Shown: in pieces, positions 1 through 5,254 of the stretch | Layout: each line of letters starts with the position of its first letter | How positions within the stretch are numbered: the first letter of the stretch is position 1 | Source of the DNA: Lentisphaera sp. | GTDB lineage: Bacteria; Verrucomicrobiota; Lentisphaeria; Victivallales; GWF2-50-93 | NCBI GenBank assembly: GCA_020721745.1 | Contig: DYMC01000157.1 | Location: 1-5,513 of the forward strand | Length of the DNA: 5,513 nt | Direction of reading: 5' to 3' | Program-made: the position numbers and the translations under genes | The notes under the pieces: generated by a model | Seen by the model: the letters and a program-made list of their open reading frames with translations, nothing else | What the model was told of the DNA's origin: nothing | Databases searched by the model: none

Positions 1-12
1 TCACCCGCTCCA
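1..12 (+). tRNA. tRNA-Gly, 3' terminal fragment (partial, cut by window edge)
   Basis: The first 12 bases read TCACCCGCTCCA. This fits the end of a bacterial tRNA-Gly: acceptor 3' strand CACCCGC (2-8), discriminator T (9) and encoded CCA (10-12), which would pair with a 5' strand GCGGGTG typical of tRNA-Gly. The rest of the gene lies left of the window, so the anticodon cannot be read. A tRNA-Tyr follows on the same strand, and Gly and Tyr tRNA genes are often clustered in bacteria. The identity is inferred from the acceptor end alone. Confidence 0.6.
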
Positions 13-41
13 GTTCCTTGAGAAAATCCAGAGCGGGTTCG

Positions 42-79
42 GGAAATCGAACAAGCTGCCTGCGGCAGGGTTCGATTCC
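42..79 (+). other. stem-loop made of T-arm-like inverted repeats
   Basis: AATCGAAC (45-52) pairs perfectly with GTTCGATT (70-77), with a few more pairs outside if one A is bulged. Inside, CTGCC (56-60) pairs with GGCAG (64-68) around a TGC loop. GTTCGATTCC is the classic tRNA T-loop sequence, and its near-complement on the left arm makes this look like two T-arm fragments in opposite orientation. It lies in the spacer between the two tRNA-Gly 3' ends. Confidence 0.5.
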
Positions 80-88
80 GTAGGGGCA

Positions 89-104
89 TGCCGCAGAAGC
101 GGCA
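89..104 (+). other. short perfect stem-loop
   Basis: TGCCGC (89-94) and GCGGCA (99-104) form a perfect 6-bp stem closed by the tetraloop AGAA. It is one of a chain of hairpins in the tRNA spacer. There is no T-tract after it, so it is not a classical terminator. Confidence 0.5.
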
Positions 105-132
105 CGCCTGCTTCGCATCACCCGCTCCAGTT

Positions 133-173
133 GTACGTGTTCAGTAAACTACGTCCGTTTGCTGAATCCGTAC
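133..173 (+). other. long imperfect stem-loop upstream of tRNA-Tyr
   Basis: TTCAGTAAAC (140-149) pairs with GTTTGCTGAA (157-166), ten positions with one G-U wobble. An outer GTACG (133-137) pairs with CGTAC (169-173) across a 2x2 internal loop, giving about 15 pairs around a 7-base loop (150-156). It begins right after the second tRNA-Gly end copy and finishes 50 bases before tRNA-Tyr. A role in tRNA precursor processing is possible. Lack of a T-run argues against a terminator. Confidence 0.5.
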
Positions 174-223
174 CTCTTGTAAAGATTCGCTGAACGACCT
201 AGTCCAGTGAATATTTACCATTT

Positions 224-308
224 GGTGGGGTTCCAGAGCGGTCAAATGGAGCAGACTGTAAATCTGCCGGCTATGCCTTCGATGGTTCGAATCCATCCCC
301 CACCACCA
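224..308 (+). tRNA. tRNA-Tyr (anticodon GUA)
   Basis: A full cloverleaf can be folded by eye. The acceptor is GGTGGGG (224-230) with CCCCACC (298-304), discriminator A305 and encoded CCA (306-308). The D stem is CCA (233-235) with TGG (247-249), with GG at 240-241 in the loop. The anticodon stem is GCAGA (251-255) with TCTGC (263-267), and the loop CTGTAAA carries anticodon GTA at 258-260. A 13-base variable arm (268-280) has a GGC/GCC stem, and the T arm (281-297) has loop TTCGAAT. The long (class II) variable arm on tRNA-Tyr is bacterial; archaeal and eukaryotic nuclear tRNA-Tyr lack it. It decodes UAU and UAC. No clear promoter precedes it, so it may be transcribed with the tRNA-Gly upstream. 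Confidence 0.97.
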
Positions 309-315
309 GCCCTCA

Positions 316-334
316 TGCGGAAAAGAATTCCGCA
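316..334 (+). other. stem-loop just downstream of tRNA-Tyr
   Basis: TGCGGAA (316-322) pairs perfectly with TTCCGCA (328-334) around AAGAA. It starts 7 bases after the tRNA-Tyr CCA. It could be a stop for 3' trimming or a weak terminator, but no U-tract follows. Confidence 0.4.
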
Positions 335-424
335 ACCCACAGCCTACAGGGGGTGGATGAGAAACACCGAAGGTGCTTCGTGCAGCCCGAGCAAACACGA
401 AAACACTTCTCGGACACCCAGTGG

Positions 425-444
425 GGCGGTCATTCTTGGCCGCC
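425..444 (+). other. GC-rich stem-loop in the tRNA-gyrA gap
   Basis: GGCGG (425-429) pairs with CCGCC (440-444) with a 10-base loop, followed by an A-rich stretch. It is one element of the 389-base gene-free stretch 309-697. No function can be assigned. Confidence 0.35.
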
Positions 445-460
445 AAAAGAGAAACCAACC

Positions 461-490
461 TAGCCCGTTTTTCGCGCGAAAAACGGGCTA
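461..490. repeat. perfect 30-bp palindrome
   Basis: The 30 bases from 461 to 490 equal their own reverse complement. Each 15-base arm reads TAGCCCGTTTTTCGC from either end, and the centre is CGCG. As RNA it would form a long hairpin on either strand. It lies between tRNA-Tyr and the convergent gyrA end, a position that suits a bidirectional transcription barrier or a REP-like element, but no U-tract follows on either side. Confidence 0.75.
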
Positions 491-534
491 GCCCATGCAT
501 TCAAGGTGTTTTTGCGCGGACGCGCCATATATCC

Positions 535-565
535 AGGCTCAGAGGACTCTCAAATCCTCCTGCCT
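535..565. other. imperfect stem-loop in the tRNA-gyrA gap
   Basis: AGGC (535-538) pairs with GCCT (562-565), and GAGGA (542-546) pairs with TCCTC (555-559), with a small internal loop and an 8-base apical loop. A T7 tract occurs 25 bases further on (590-596), too far for a standard terminator. Confidence 0.35.
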
Positions 566-599
566 ATGCGACAATGAAATTCCAACTGCTTTTTTTAGG
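559..599 (+). repeat. diverged dispersed repeat, left copy
   Basis: On the + strand this stretch carries CTGCCT, TGCGACAA (567-574) and an 18-mer at 582-599. The same three blocks, in the same order, occur on the minus strand at 5506-5463, with the 18-mer matching at 16 of 18 positions and short gaps differing between blocks. In the right copy the blocks lie inside the interrupted reading frame. The left copy has no convincing frame of its own and looks like a decayed fragment. Confidence 0.45.
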
Positions 600-640
600 T
601 TGATTTTTCCTCCGGGAACCCATAGCTGAACTCGAAATAT

Positions 641-652
641 GTTCGGCCGAAC
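641..652. repeat. 12-bp perfect palindrome downstream of gyrA
   Basis: GTTCGGCCGAAC is a perfect palindrome starting 46 bases beyond the gyrA stop. It could form a short hairpin at the end of the gyrA transcript. The minus-strand sequence after it, ATATTTCGAG, is only weakly U-rich, so it is not called a terminator. No better gyrA terminator was seen. Confidence 0.35.
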
Positions 653-697
653 TGTCAACCGGCAGGCTGGTGCTGCAGGAAATAATAAGAAAGCAGT

Positions 698-3256
698 TCA
701 GTTTCCGTTTTCCGTTTCCGCGTTCTTGCCATTTTTGCTTCCGGATTCGGCGCTGTCTCCGTTCTTCTGGGGGTCGGCTTCGACCTCGATTACCTTGACA
801 ACTCCGGTGATCTTGTCGTCGCTGTTTGTCCGCATGATGCGGACGCCTTTCGTGGCTCTGCCGACAAGCCTTATTTCTGAGACGGGGACTCTGACGGTCT
901 GGCCCTTCTCAGTCATCACCAGGATTTCGTCCTTGTCCTCGACCTGAAGGGTGTTGATCACGGATTCGCCTTCGCGCAGTTTCATGTTGGTCACGCCCTT
1001 GGCTCCACGGCGCGTCTTCCTGTATGTGCTGAAGAAGCTCCGCTTGCCCATGCCGCCGTCGCTGACCACAAGTATCTGAGGGCCGCCCTTGGCCGCGGCC
1101 TCCTCGTCGGATTCGATCTCCTCGCGGCAGTCGAGAGTCTCCATGCTTATGACATGGTCCTCCTTGAGCTTGAACCTCATGCCCGTAACACCCATGGCCG
1201 TCCTGCCCATCGCCCTGACATCCTGCTCGTTGAATCTGCACGCCATTCCCTTGGCGGTGCACAGGAGTATGTCCTCCCAGCCCTTGGTCACGGCGACTCC
1301 GACAAGGTCGTCGGTCTCCTCTATGTTCAGGGCGCGTATTCCGGTCTTCCTGAGGTTCTTGAACGCGGAGAGGACGGTCTTCTTGACAACGCCGTTTCTG
1401 GTCGCCATGACCAGATAGAGGTCGTCCCTCTGCAGATCGCTTTCGCCCACGGTGATCATCGCCTTGACGAGCTCGCCGGGCTCGACCTTTATCAGATTGA
1501 TTATCGCCTTGCCCTTGCCGGCCCTCTGGCCTTCCGGTATCTCATAGACGTTGAGCCAATACATCGTGCCCTTGTCGGAGAAGAAGAATATTATGTCGTG
1601 GCTGTCGGCGTTGAAGACATGCTCTACGTAGTCGTCGTCCCGGGTCTCCATTGCGCGGACGCCCTTTCCGCCCTTGTGCTGGACATCGAACGCCTCGATG
1701 TTCACCCTCTTTATGTATCCGCTTTTCGAGACGGTTATCACACAGGAGTGCCTTTGTATCAGGTCCGCAATCTGGAAATCGTTGTCCGCATGTGTGATTT
1801 CGGTTCTTCTGGGGTTTCCGTATTTCTCCTTGACCGCGAGCAGTTCGGTCTTGATGAGCTCGATGCGGAGCTTCCTGTCCGCGAGCAGGGCCTTGAGCTC
1901 GGCGATTCTCTTCATCAGCTGCTCGTATTCGGCACGGAGCTCCTCGATCTCGAGGCCGGTGAGCTGGTGCAGGCGCATGTCGAGTATCGCGCCTACCTGT
2001 ATCCTGCTCAGCTTGAATCTCCCGATGAGGGCTGCCCCTGCGGACTCCTTGTCCTTCGACTCCCGGATTATTCTGACGACATCGTCTATGTTGGCGACGG
2101 CGATCAGCAGGCCTTCGAGGATGTGCGCCCTGGCCTCGGCCTTCTCGAGCTCGAACCTTATCCTTCTCGTGACCACCTCGAGGCGATGCTCGATGTATGC
2201 CTCCAGTATTTCCTTGAGGTTCATCATCTTCGGGCGCTTGTTGTGGACGAGCATCATGCCTGCGCCAAACACGCTCTCGAGCTGCGTGTGCGCGAAGAGC
2301 TGGTTCAGGACAATGTCCGGGATGAATCCGCGCTTCACGTCAACCACTATCCTTATGCCCGTCCGCTTGCTGCTCTCGTCCCTGACGCCGGATATGCCGG
2401 TGATCTTCTTGTCGTTGACGAGCTCTGCGATTTTCGCAATGAGGTTCTCCTTGTTGACGGCGTATGGGATTTCGGTGAAGACTATCTGCTCCCTGTTCTC
2501 GTTCTTTGCCACGACCTCGTATTTGGAGCGCATCTTTATGCTGCCTCTGCCCGTCTCGTAAAGGCTCTTTATCTCGCCGATTCCGCATATCTGCGCTCCA
2601 GTCGGGAAGTCCGGACCGGGAAGATGGCGCATCAAGTCGGTGATGGATATTTCGGGATTGTCCAAAAAGGCCACTGTCGCGTCAATAACCTCCGCGAGGT
2701 TGTGCGGGGGGATATTCGTGGCCATCCCGACCCCTATTCCGGTCGAGCCGTTGACCAGTATGTTCGGGAATGCCGATGGAAGCACATCCGGCTCCACAGT
2801 GGATTCGTCGAAGGTGGGCAGCATGTCCACCGTGTTCTTGTCAATGTCGGCCAGGAGCTCCTCGGCGAGGCGTTCGAGCCTGCACTCGGTGTAGCGGTAT
2901 GCCGCGGGCGGATCGCCGTCTATGCTTCCGAAGTTCCCCTGTCCGTCTATCAGCGGCTCGCGCATGGAGAAGTCCTGCGCCATCCTGACGAGGGTGTCGT
3001 AGACCGAGGCGTCGCCGTGGGGATGGTAGTTGCCGATGACCTCCCCGACCACCTTTGCGCTCTTCGTGTATGAATGGCTCTTGGACAACCCGAGCTTGTG
3101 CATCGCGTAGAGTATCCTCCGGTTGGCGGGCTTGAGCCCGTCCCGGACGTCCGGAATCGCCCTTCCTATGTTGACGCTGAGGGAATACTGCAGATAGGCA
3201 GTATGCATTATGTCTTCAATGTTGACTGGATAGTCGTTCCTGTTGATTTCGCTCAT
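698..3256 (-). CDS. gyrA: DNA gyrase subunit A
   Basis: The product is 852 residues (E. coli GyrA has 875). It is the breakage-reunion subunit of the cytosolic A2B2 topoisomerase that introduces negative supercoils using ATP hydrolysed by GyrB. The N-terminal winged-helix/tower domain carries the quinolone-pocket motif HPHGDASVYD (78-87) and the active-site Tyr122 in RYTE, with numbering that matches E. coli exactly. Coiled-coil segments lie around 360-480. The C-terminal six-blade beta-pinwheel begins near 500 and contains the GyrA box QHKGGKG (526-532) plus degenerate later blade motifs near 578, 636, 685, 749 and 799. The box and length favour GyrA over ParC. The last ~25 residues are a polar Lys/Asn/Glu/Ser/Gly tail. 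The ATG start is supported by homology directly after it and by GGGAAG six bases upstream. Position 83 is Ala, not the Ser of E. coli. Confidence 0.97.
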   Translation of the reverse strand: MSEINRNDYPVNIEDIMHTAYLQYSLSVNIGRAIPDVRDGLKPANRRILYAMHKLGLSKSHSYTKSAKVVGEVIGNYHPHGDASVYDTLVRMAQDFSMREPLIDGQGNFGSIDGDPPAAYRYTECRLERLAEELLADIDKNTVDMLPTFDESTVEPDVLPSAFPNILVNGSTGIGVGMATNIPPHNLAEVIDATVAFLDNPEISITDLMRHLPGPDFPTGAQICGIGEIKSLYETGRGSIKMRSKYEVVAKNENREQIVFTEIPYAVNKENLIAKIAELVNDKKITGISGVRDESSKRTGIRIVVDVKRGFIPDIVLNQLFAHTQLESVFGAGMMLVHNKRPKMMNLKEILEAYIEHRLEVVTRRIRFELEKAEARAHILEGLLIAVANIDDVVRIIRESKDKESAGAALIGRFKLSRIQVGAILDMRLHQLTGLEIEELRAEYEQLMKRIAELKALLADRKLRIELIKTELLAVKEKYGNPRRTEITHADNDFQIADLIQRHSCVITVSKSGYIKRVNIEAFDVQHKGGKGVRAMETRDDDYVEHVFNADSHDIIFFFSDKGTMYWLNVYEIPEGQRAGKGKAIINLIKVEPGELVKAMITVGESDLQRDDLYLVMATRNGVVKKTVLSAFKNLRKTGIRALNIEETDDLVGVAVTKGWEDILLCTAKGMACRFNEQDVRAMGRTAMGVTGMRFKLKEDHVISMETLDCREEIESDEEAAAKGGPQILVVSDGGMGKRSFFSTYRKTRRGAKGVTNMKLREGESVINTLQVEDKDEILVMTEKGQTVRVPVSEIRLVGRATKGVRIMRTNSDDKITGVVKVIEVEADPQKNGDSAESGSKNGKNAETENGN

Positions 3257-3262
3257 GTGCTG

Positions 3263-3268
3263 CTTCCC
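3263..3268 (-). promoter_or_regulatory. gyrA ribosome binding site (weak)
   Basis: GGGAAG on the minus strand lies six bases before the gyrA ATG and can pair through GGAA with the 16S rRNA tail. It is the only purine-rich match near the start. Confidence 0.4.
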
Positions 3269-3271
3269 GTC

Positions 3272-3290
3272 TTTTTTAGGGGCTAAAAAA
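3272..3290 (-). promoter_or_regulatory. AT-rich hairpin in the gyrA leader
   Basis: TTTTTTAG (3272-3279) and CTAAAAAA (3283-3290) form a perfect 8-bp inverted repeat with a 3-base loop. In the gyrA transcript it sits only three bases before the GGGAAG ribosome site. The stem is nearly all A-U pairs and so would be weak. It could act as a supercoiling-sensitive DNA element or a leader structure. No function is proven. Confidence 0.4.
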
Positions 3291-3301
3291 TATAAAGGCG
3301 C

Positions 3302-3329
3302 AATATAGCATCGGCCGCCGTTTCCGCAA
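3302..3329 (-). promoter_or_regulatory. probable gyrA promoter
   Basis: On the minus strand, TTGCGG (3324-3329) and TATATT (3302-3307) are separated by 16 bases. TATATT differs from the sigma70 -10 consensus at one position and is preceded by TGC, an extended -10 element that can compensate for the poor -35. A start about 7 bases on would give a leader of roughly 40 bases. This lies in the 129-base rnhB-gyrA gap and would let gyrA be expressed separately from rnhB. Confidence 0.5.
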
Positions 3330-3385
3330 TGGTAAAAAATGGATTTTTCAGGAAAGTCGGAAGACGGAATCCTGCAACTATCTAA

Positions 3386-4024
3386 TCAGAAGAGCTCCGC
3401 CGCCGCAAACATGCTCTTTATCGGCTCGAAACTCCTGCGGTGGATGGGGCATGGGCCGAGACGTTTGACCGCCTCGACGTGCCCGGCGGTGCCGTAGCCC
3501 TTGTGCCGTTCAAATCCATATCCGGGAAACCTCAATGCGAATTCGTCCATCAGCTCATCCCTGTGCACTTTGGCGACTATGCTTGCGGCGGCGACAAGAG
3601 CGGATCTGCTGTCCCCCTTCGCTATCGCCTTATGCGGGCAAGGCAACCCCTTGGCGGGAAGTCCGTCCACCAGTGCGAACTGCACGCCTGCGATTTTCGC
3701 AAGAGCACCCGCCATCGCCTTGTGCGTCGCCCTCAGAATATTGATGCGGTCTATCTCTTCGGCGGATATTTCCTCGACTGAAACAATGAATTCCGAATCT
3801 GCGAGCAGGGCGTTCCTCAATTCGAGCCTTTTTTTTGCGGAAAGCTGCTTCGAGTCGAAGACATCGGGAAATGCCACTTCGGGGCTCCGCACGGCGACGG
3901 CTGCGGCGACGACAGGCCCCGCGAGAGGCCCCCTGCCCGCCTCGTCAACGCCGGCGATGAAGCTGAATCCACGCCCCCAGAGTTCCATCTCGAAAGACAA
4001 TAGCCCAGAGTTTTTATCTATCAT
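3386..4024 (-). CDS. rnhB: Ribonuclease HII
   Basis: The product is 212 residues, close to the usual ~200 for the family. It is a cytosolic, metal-dependent endonuclease that cuts the RNA strand of RNA-DNA hybrids and starts removal of single ribonucleotides from DNA. The signature GVDEAGRGPLAGP (25-37) gives catalytic Asp27 and Glu28. LVDG supplies Asp120, and the AASIVAKVHRD stretch ends in Asp156, completing the D-E-D-D set. The HKGYGT motif (174-179) and a C-terminal SFEPIK are also typical. The ATG at 4022-4024 is preferred over Met13 because residues 7-24 (LLSFEMELW...G) resemble the conserved leader of many RNase HII proteins. Neither start has a clear Shine-Dalgarno site. It is followed 129 bases later by gyrA on the same strand. 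An unusual 9-base repeat, AACTCTGGG, occurs twice in the first 20 codons. Confidence 0.96.
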   Translation of the reverse strand: MIDKNSGLLSFEMELWGRGFSFIAGVDEAGRGPLAGPVVAAAVAVRSPEVAFPDVFDSKQLSAKKRLELRNALLADSEFIVSVEEISAEEIDRINILRATHKAMAGALAKIAGVQFALVDGLPAKGLPCPHKAIAKGDSRSALVAAASIVAKVHRDELMDEFALRFPGYGFERHKGYGTAGHVEAVKRLGPCPIHRRSFEPIKSMFAAAELF

Positions 4025-4030
4025 GGTTTT

Positions 4031-4050
4031 TCAGTTAGAATCAGTTAGAA
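4031..4050. repeat. tandem decamer repeat upstream of rnhB
   Basis: TCAGTTAGAA occurs twice in direct, perfectly adjacent copies, 6 bases upstream of the rnhB ATG and 12 bases before the -35 box of the divergent promoter. The 10-base spacing is about one helical turn, which would put both copies on the same face of the DNA. It may be a regulator site affecting rnhB or the divergent gene, or a chance slippage duplication. Confidence 0.5.
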
Positions 4051-4062
4051 CATGATTAGCAC

Positions 4063-4091
4063 TTGGCATAAATCGGATTCATAACTATATT
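4063..4091 (+). promoter_or_regulatory. sigma70-type promoter for the glycosyltransferase gene
   Basis: TTGGCA (4063-4068) and TATATT (4086-4091) each match the consensus at five of six positions and are separated by the optimal 17 bases. Transcription would start near 4098, giving a leader of about 50 bases before the ATG at 4148. Confidence 0.65.
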
Positions 4092-4111
4092 GCTTTTTAT
4101 GCAAAATCCAA
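4084..4111 (-). promoter_or_regulatory. possible rnhB promoter overlapping the divergent one
   Basis: On the minus strand, TTGGAT (4106-4111) and TATAGT (4084-4089) are separated by 16 bases. The -10 matches five of six positions, the -35 only three. Its -10 occupies nearly the same bases as the + strand -10. The leader to the rnhB ATG would be about 50 bases. Confidence 0.3.
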
Positions 4112-4147
4112 GATTCCCTTGCGGTGGCGGGGAAAGAGAAACAAAAC

Positions 4148-5182
4148 ATGAAGATTCTCTACGGAGTACAATCAACGGGCAACGGCCACATCAACAGGTC
4201 CAGGGAACTGCTCAGAGAGCTGAGGGGCAGGGGGCACGATGTGGACGTGGTGTTCAGCGGGCGTAATCCGGCAAAACTCTGGGCCGTGGACGACTTCAAG
4301 CCTTACAAGGCCTTCCATGGACTCTCGTTCGTGGTAAGGGACGGCAAGATACGCCACATCGAGACGGCGCTGAAGCAGAATGTCTTCAGGTTCGTCCGCG
4401 AGATCCTGAGTCTGGACATGAAGCCGTATGAATTTGTGATAACCGACTTTGAGCCTGTCAGCGCCTGGGCCGCGATTCTCGCCGGGAAGACCAGGCTCGG
4501 CGTAGGGCATCAATACGCATTCTTCCACAAGGTTCCGGAGAAGGACAAGAGCCTGATCGACAGGATAGTGATGGCGGCATTCGCGCCGGCGCAGATAAAG
4601 ATTGGCCTGCACTGGGACAGCTTCGGCAATCCGATCCTGCCCCCGCTCATAAAGAAGCTGGACAGAGCATCGAGCGTGAAGCCCGACAAGATGCTGGTAT
4701 ATCTTGCGTTCGAGCGGCTCGATGACATAGTCTCGACCCTGAAGCCTTTCCTCGACCAGGAGTTTTACATCTACCACCATGTGGACAAGCCCTCTGACGA
4801 TGGGAACATACATCTGAGGCCCTTCTCGCGGGAGGGCTTTTTGAAGGATCTTGACGACTGCGGAGGGGTCATCTGCAACGCCGGATTCGAGCTTCCCAGC
4901 GAGGCCATCCATCTGGGAAAGAGAATACTCGTCTGCCCGATAATCGGCCAGTTTGAGCAGCAGTCAAACGCTCTGGCCATCGAGCAGCTCGGACTCGGGA
5001 TGATGATGCCCGCCCTCGACAAGTCCATAGTCGAGAAATGGCTCCGCTCAGAGACGAAGAGGAGCATTCATTTCCCTCAGGTGGCGCCCGCGCTGGCCGA
5101 ATGGATAGGAAAGAAGGACTGGAACTCGCTCGGAGAGCTCAGCAACAGCCTCTGGAGTCAATGCAGGGCTGGAAGCCAATAA
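4148..5182 (+). CDS. glycosyltransferase, MJ1255/VC2487 family (GT-B fold)
   Basis: The product is 344 residues, with no signal peptide or clear membrane segment, so cytosolic or peripheral. The N-terminus MKILYGVQSTGNGH is characteristic of the MJ1255/VC2487 group of MurG/UGT-like glycosyltransferases, with the glycine-rich first loop at 6-14. Further family-like motifs are ITDFEP (98-103), GHQYAF (120-125) and a HWDSFGNPILPP segment (155-166). The C-terminal half holds the presumed nucleotide-sugar site: GGVICNAGFELPSEA (239-253), then the QFEQQSNA motif (268-275). Donor and acceptor are unknown for the family, so no pathway is assigned. ATG 4148 is chosen because the conserved MKILYG begins there. 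An in-frame GTG at 4124 would add eight residues that fall over the purine-rich ribosome site (GGGGAAAGAG, 4127-4137 region). It is transcribed away from rnhB from its own promoter. No terminator was seen after the TAA. Confidence 0.88.
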   Translation: MKILYGVQSTGNGHINRSRELLRELRGRGHDVDVVFSGRNPAKLWAVDDFKPYKAFHGLSFVVRDGKIRHIETALKQNVFRFVREILSLDMKPYEFVITDFEPVSAWAAILAGKTRLGVGHQYAFFHKVPEKDKSLIDRIVMAAFAPAQIKIGLHWDSFGNPILPPLIKKLDRASSVKPDKMLVYLAFERLDDIVSTLKPFLDQEFYIYHHVDKPSDDGNIHLRPFSREGFLKDLDDCGGVICNAGFELPSEAIHLGKRILVCPIIGQFEQQSNALAIEQLGLGMMMPALDKSIVEKWLRSETKRSIHFPQVAPALAEWIGKKDWNSLGELSNSLWSQCRAGSQ

Positions 5183-5207
5183 TGTTGGTCGGGATGCCGA
5201 AGAAGGC

Positions 5208-5254
5208 GCTGAATGACATCGTTGGCACAGCGGCGCTCAAACTTCGCATTCAGC
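5208..5254. other. inverted repeat after the glycosyltransferase gene
   Basis: GCTGAATG (5208-5215) and CATTCAGC (5247-5254) are perfect inverted 8-mers with a 31-base loop, about 25 bases after the glycosyltransferase stop. The loop is long and no T-tract follows closely (T6 is at 5291-5296), so it is at best a poor terminator. Confidence 0.3.

Larger units (their letters stand above)
1..132 (+). repeat. 15-bp direct repeat of the tRNA-Gly 3' end (1-15 and 118-132)
   Basis: TCACCCGCTCCAGTT occurs exactly at 1-15 and again at 118-132, a period of 117 bases. The copy includes the acceptor strand, discriminator, CCA and three bases beyond. The second copy has no T-arm directly before it (102-118 cannot form a 5-bp T stem), so it is not the end of a normal tRNA gene. 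Duplicated tRNA 3' ends are classically left by integration of mobile elements. The ~100 bases between the copies contain no gene, so this would be a relic, or else a local duplication within the tRNA cluster. Confidence 0.6.

Noticed and set aside
141..500. 119-codon minus-strand frame over tRNA-Tyr and the palindrome
   Set aside because: It runs antisense through the tRNA. The MDSNHRR-type peptide it gives is a well-known artefact of translating tRNA genes backwards.
590..596. T7 tract as a rho-independent terminator for the tRNA transcript
   Set aside because: The nearest stem (535-565) ends 25 bases earlier, too far for intrinsic termination.
535..600. Possible second tRNA with an anticodon-like arm GAGGA/TCCTC
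   Set aside because: The loop has 8 bases, and no T-arm, acceptor stem or CCA can be placed around it.
584..697. Inverted AACTGCTT repeats (584-595 and 686-697) as ends of a small mobile element
   Set aside because: The arms are only about 12 bases with a mismatch, no target duplication is visible, and nothing coding lies between them.
701..719. Short CGGAAA-type repeats at the gyrA 3' end
   Set aside because: They encode the polar tail (ETENGN) of GyrA and are explained by low-complexity coding sequence.
1154..3073. 639-codon open frame on the + strand opposite gyrA, plus a 295-codon frame at 1674-2561
   Set aside because: Both lie fully antisense to gyrA, which has unmistakable motifs throughout. 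Long antisense frames are expected from GC-rich third positions, and their translations show no recognisable domains.
4124..4147. GTG start adding eight residues to the glycosyltransferase
   Set aside because: The family begins at MKILYG, and the purine-rich ribosome site would lie inside this extension.
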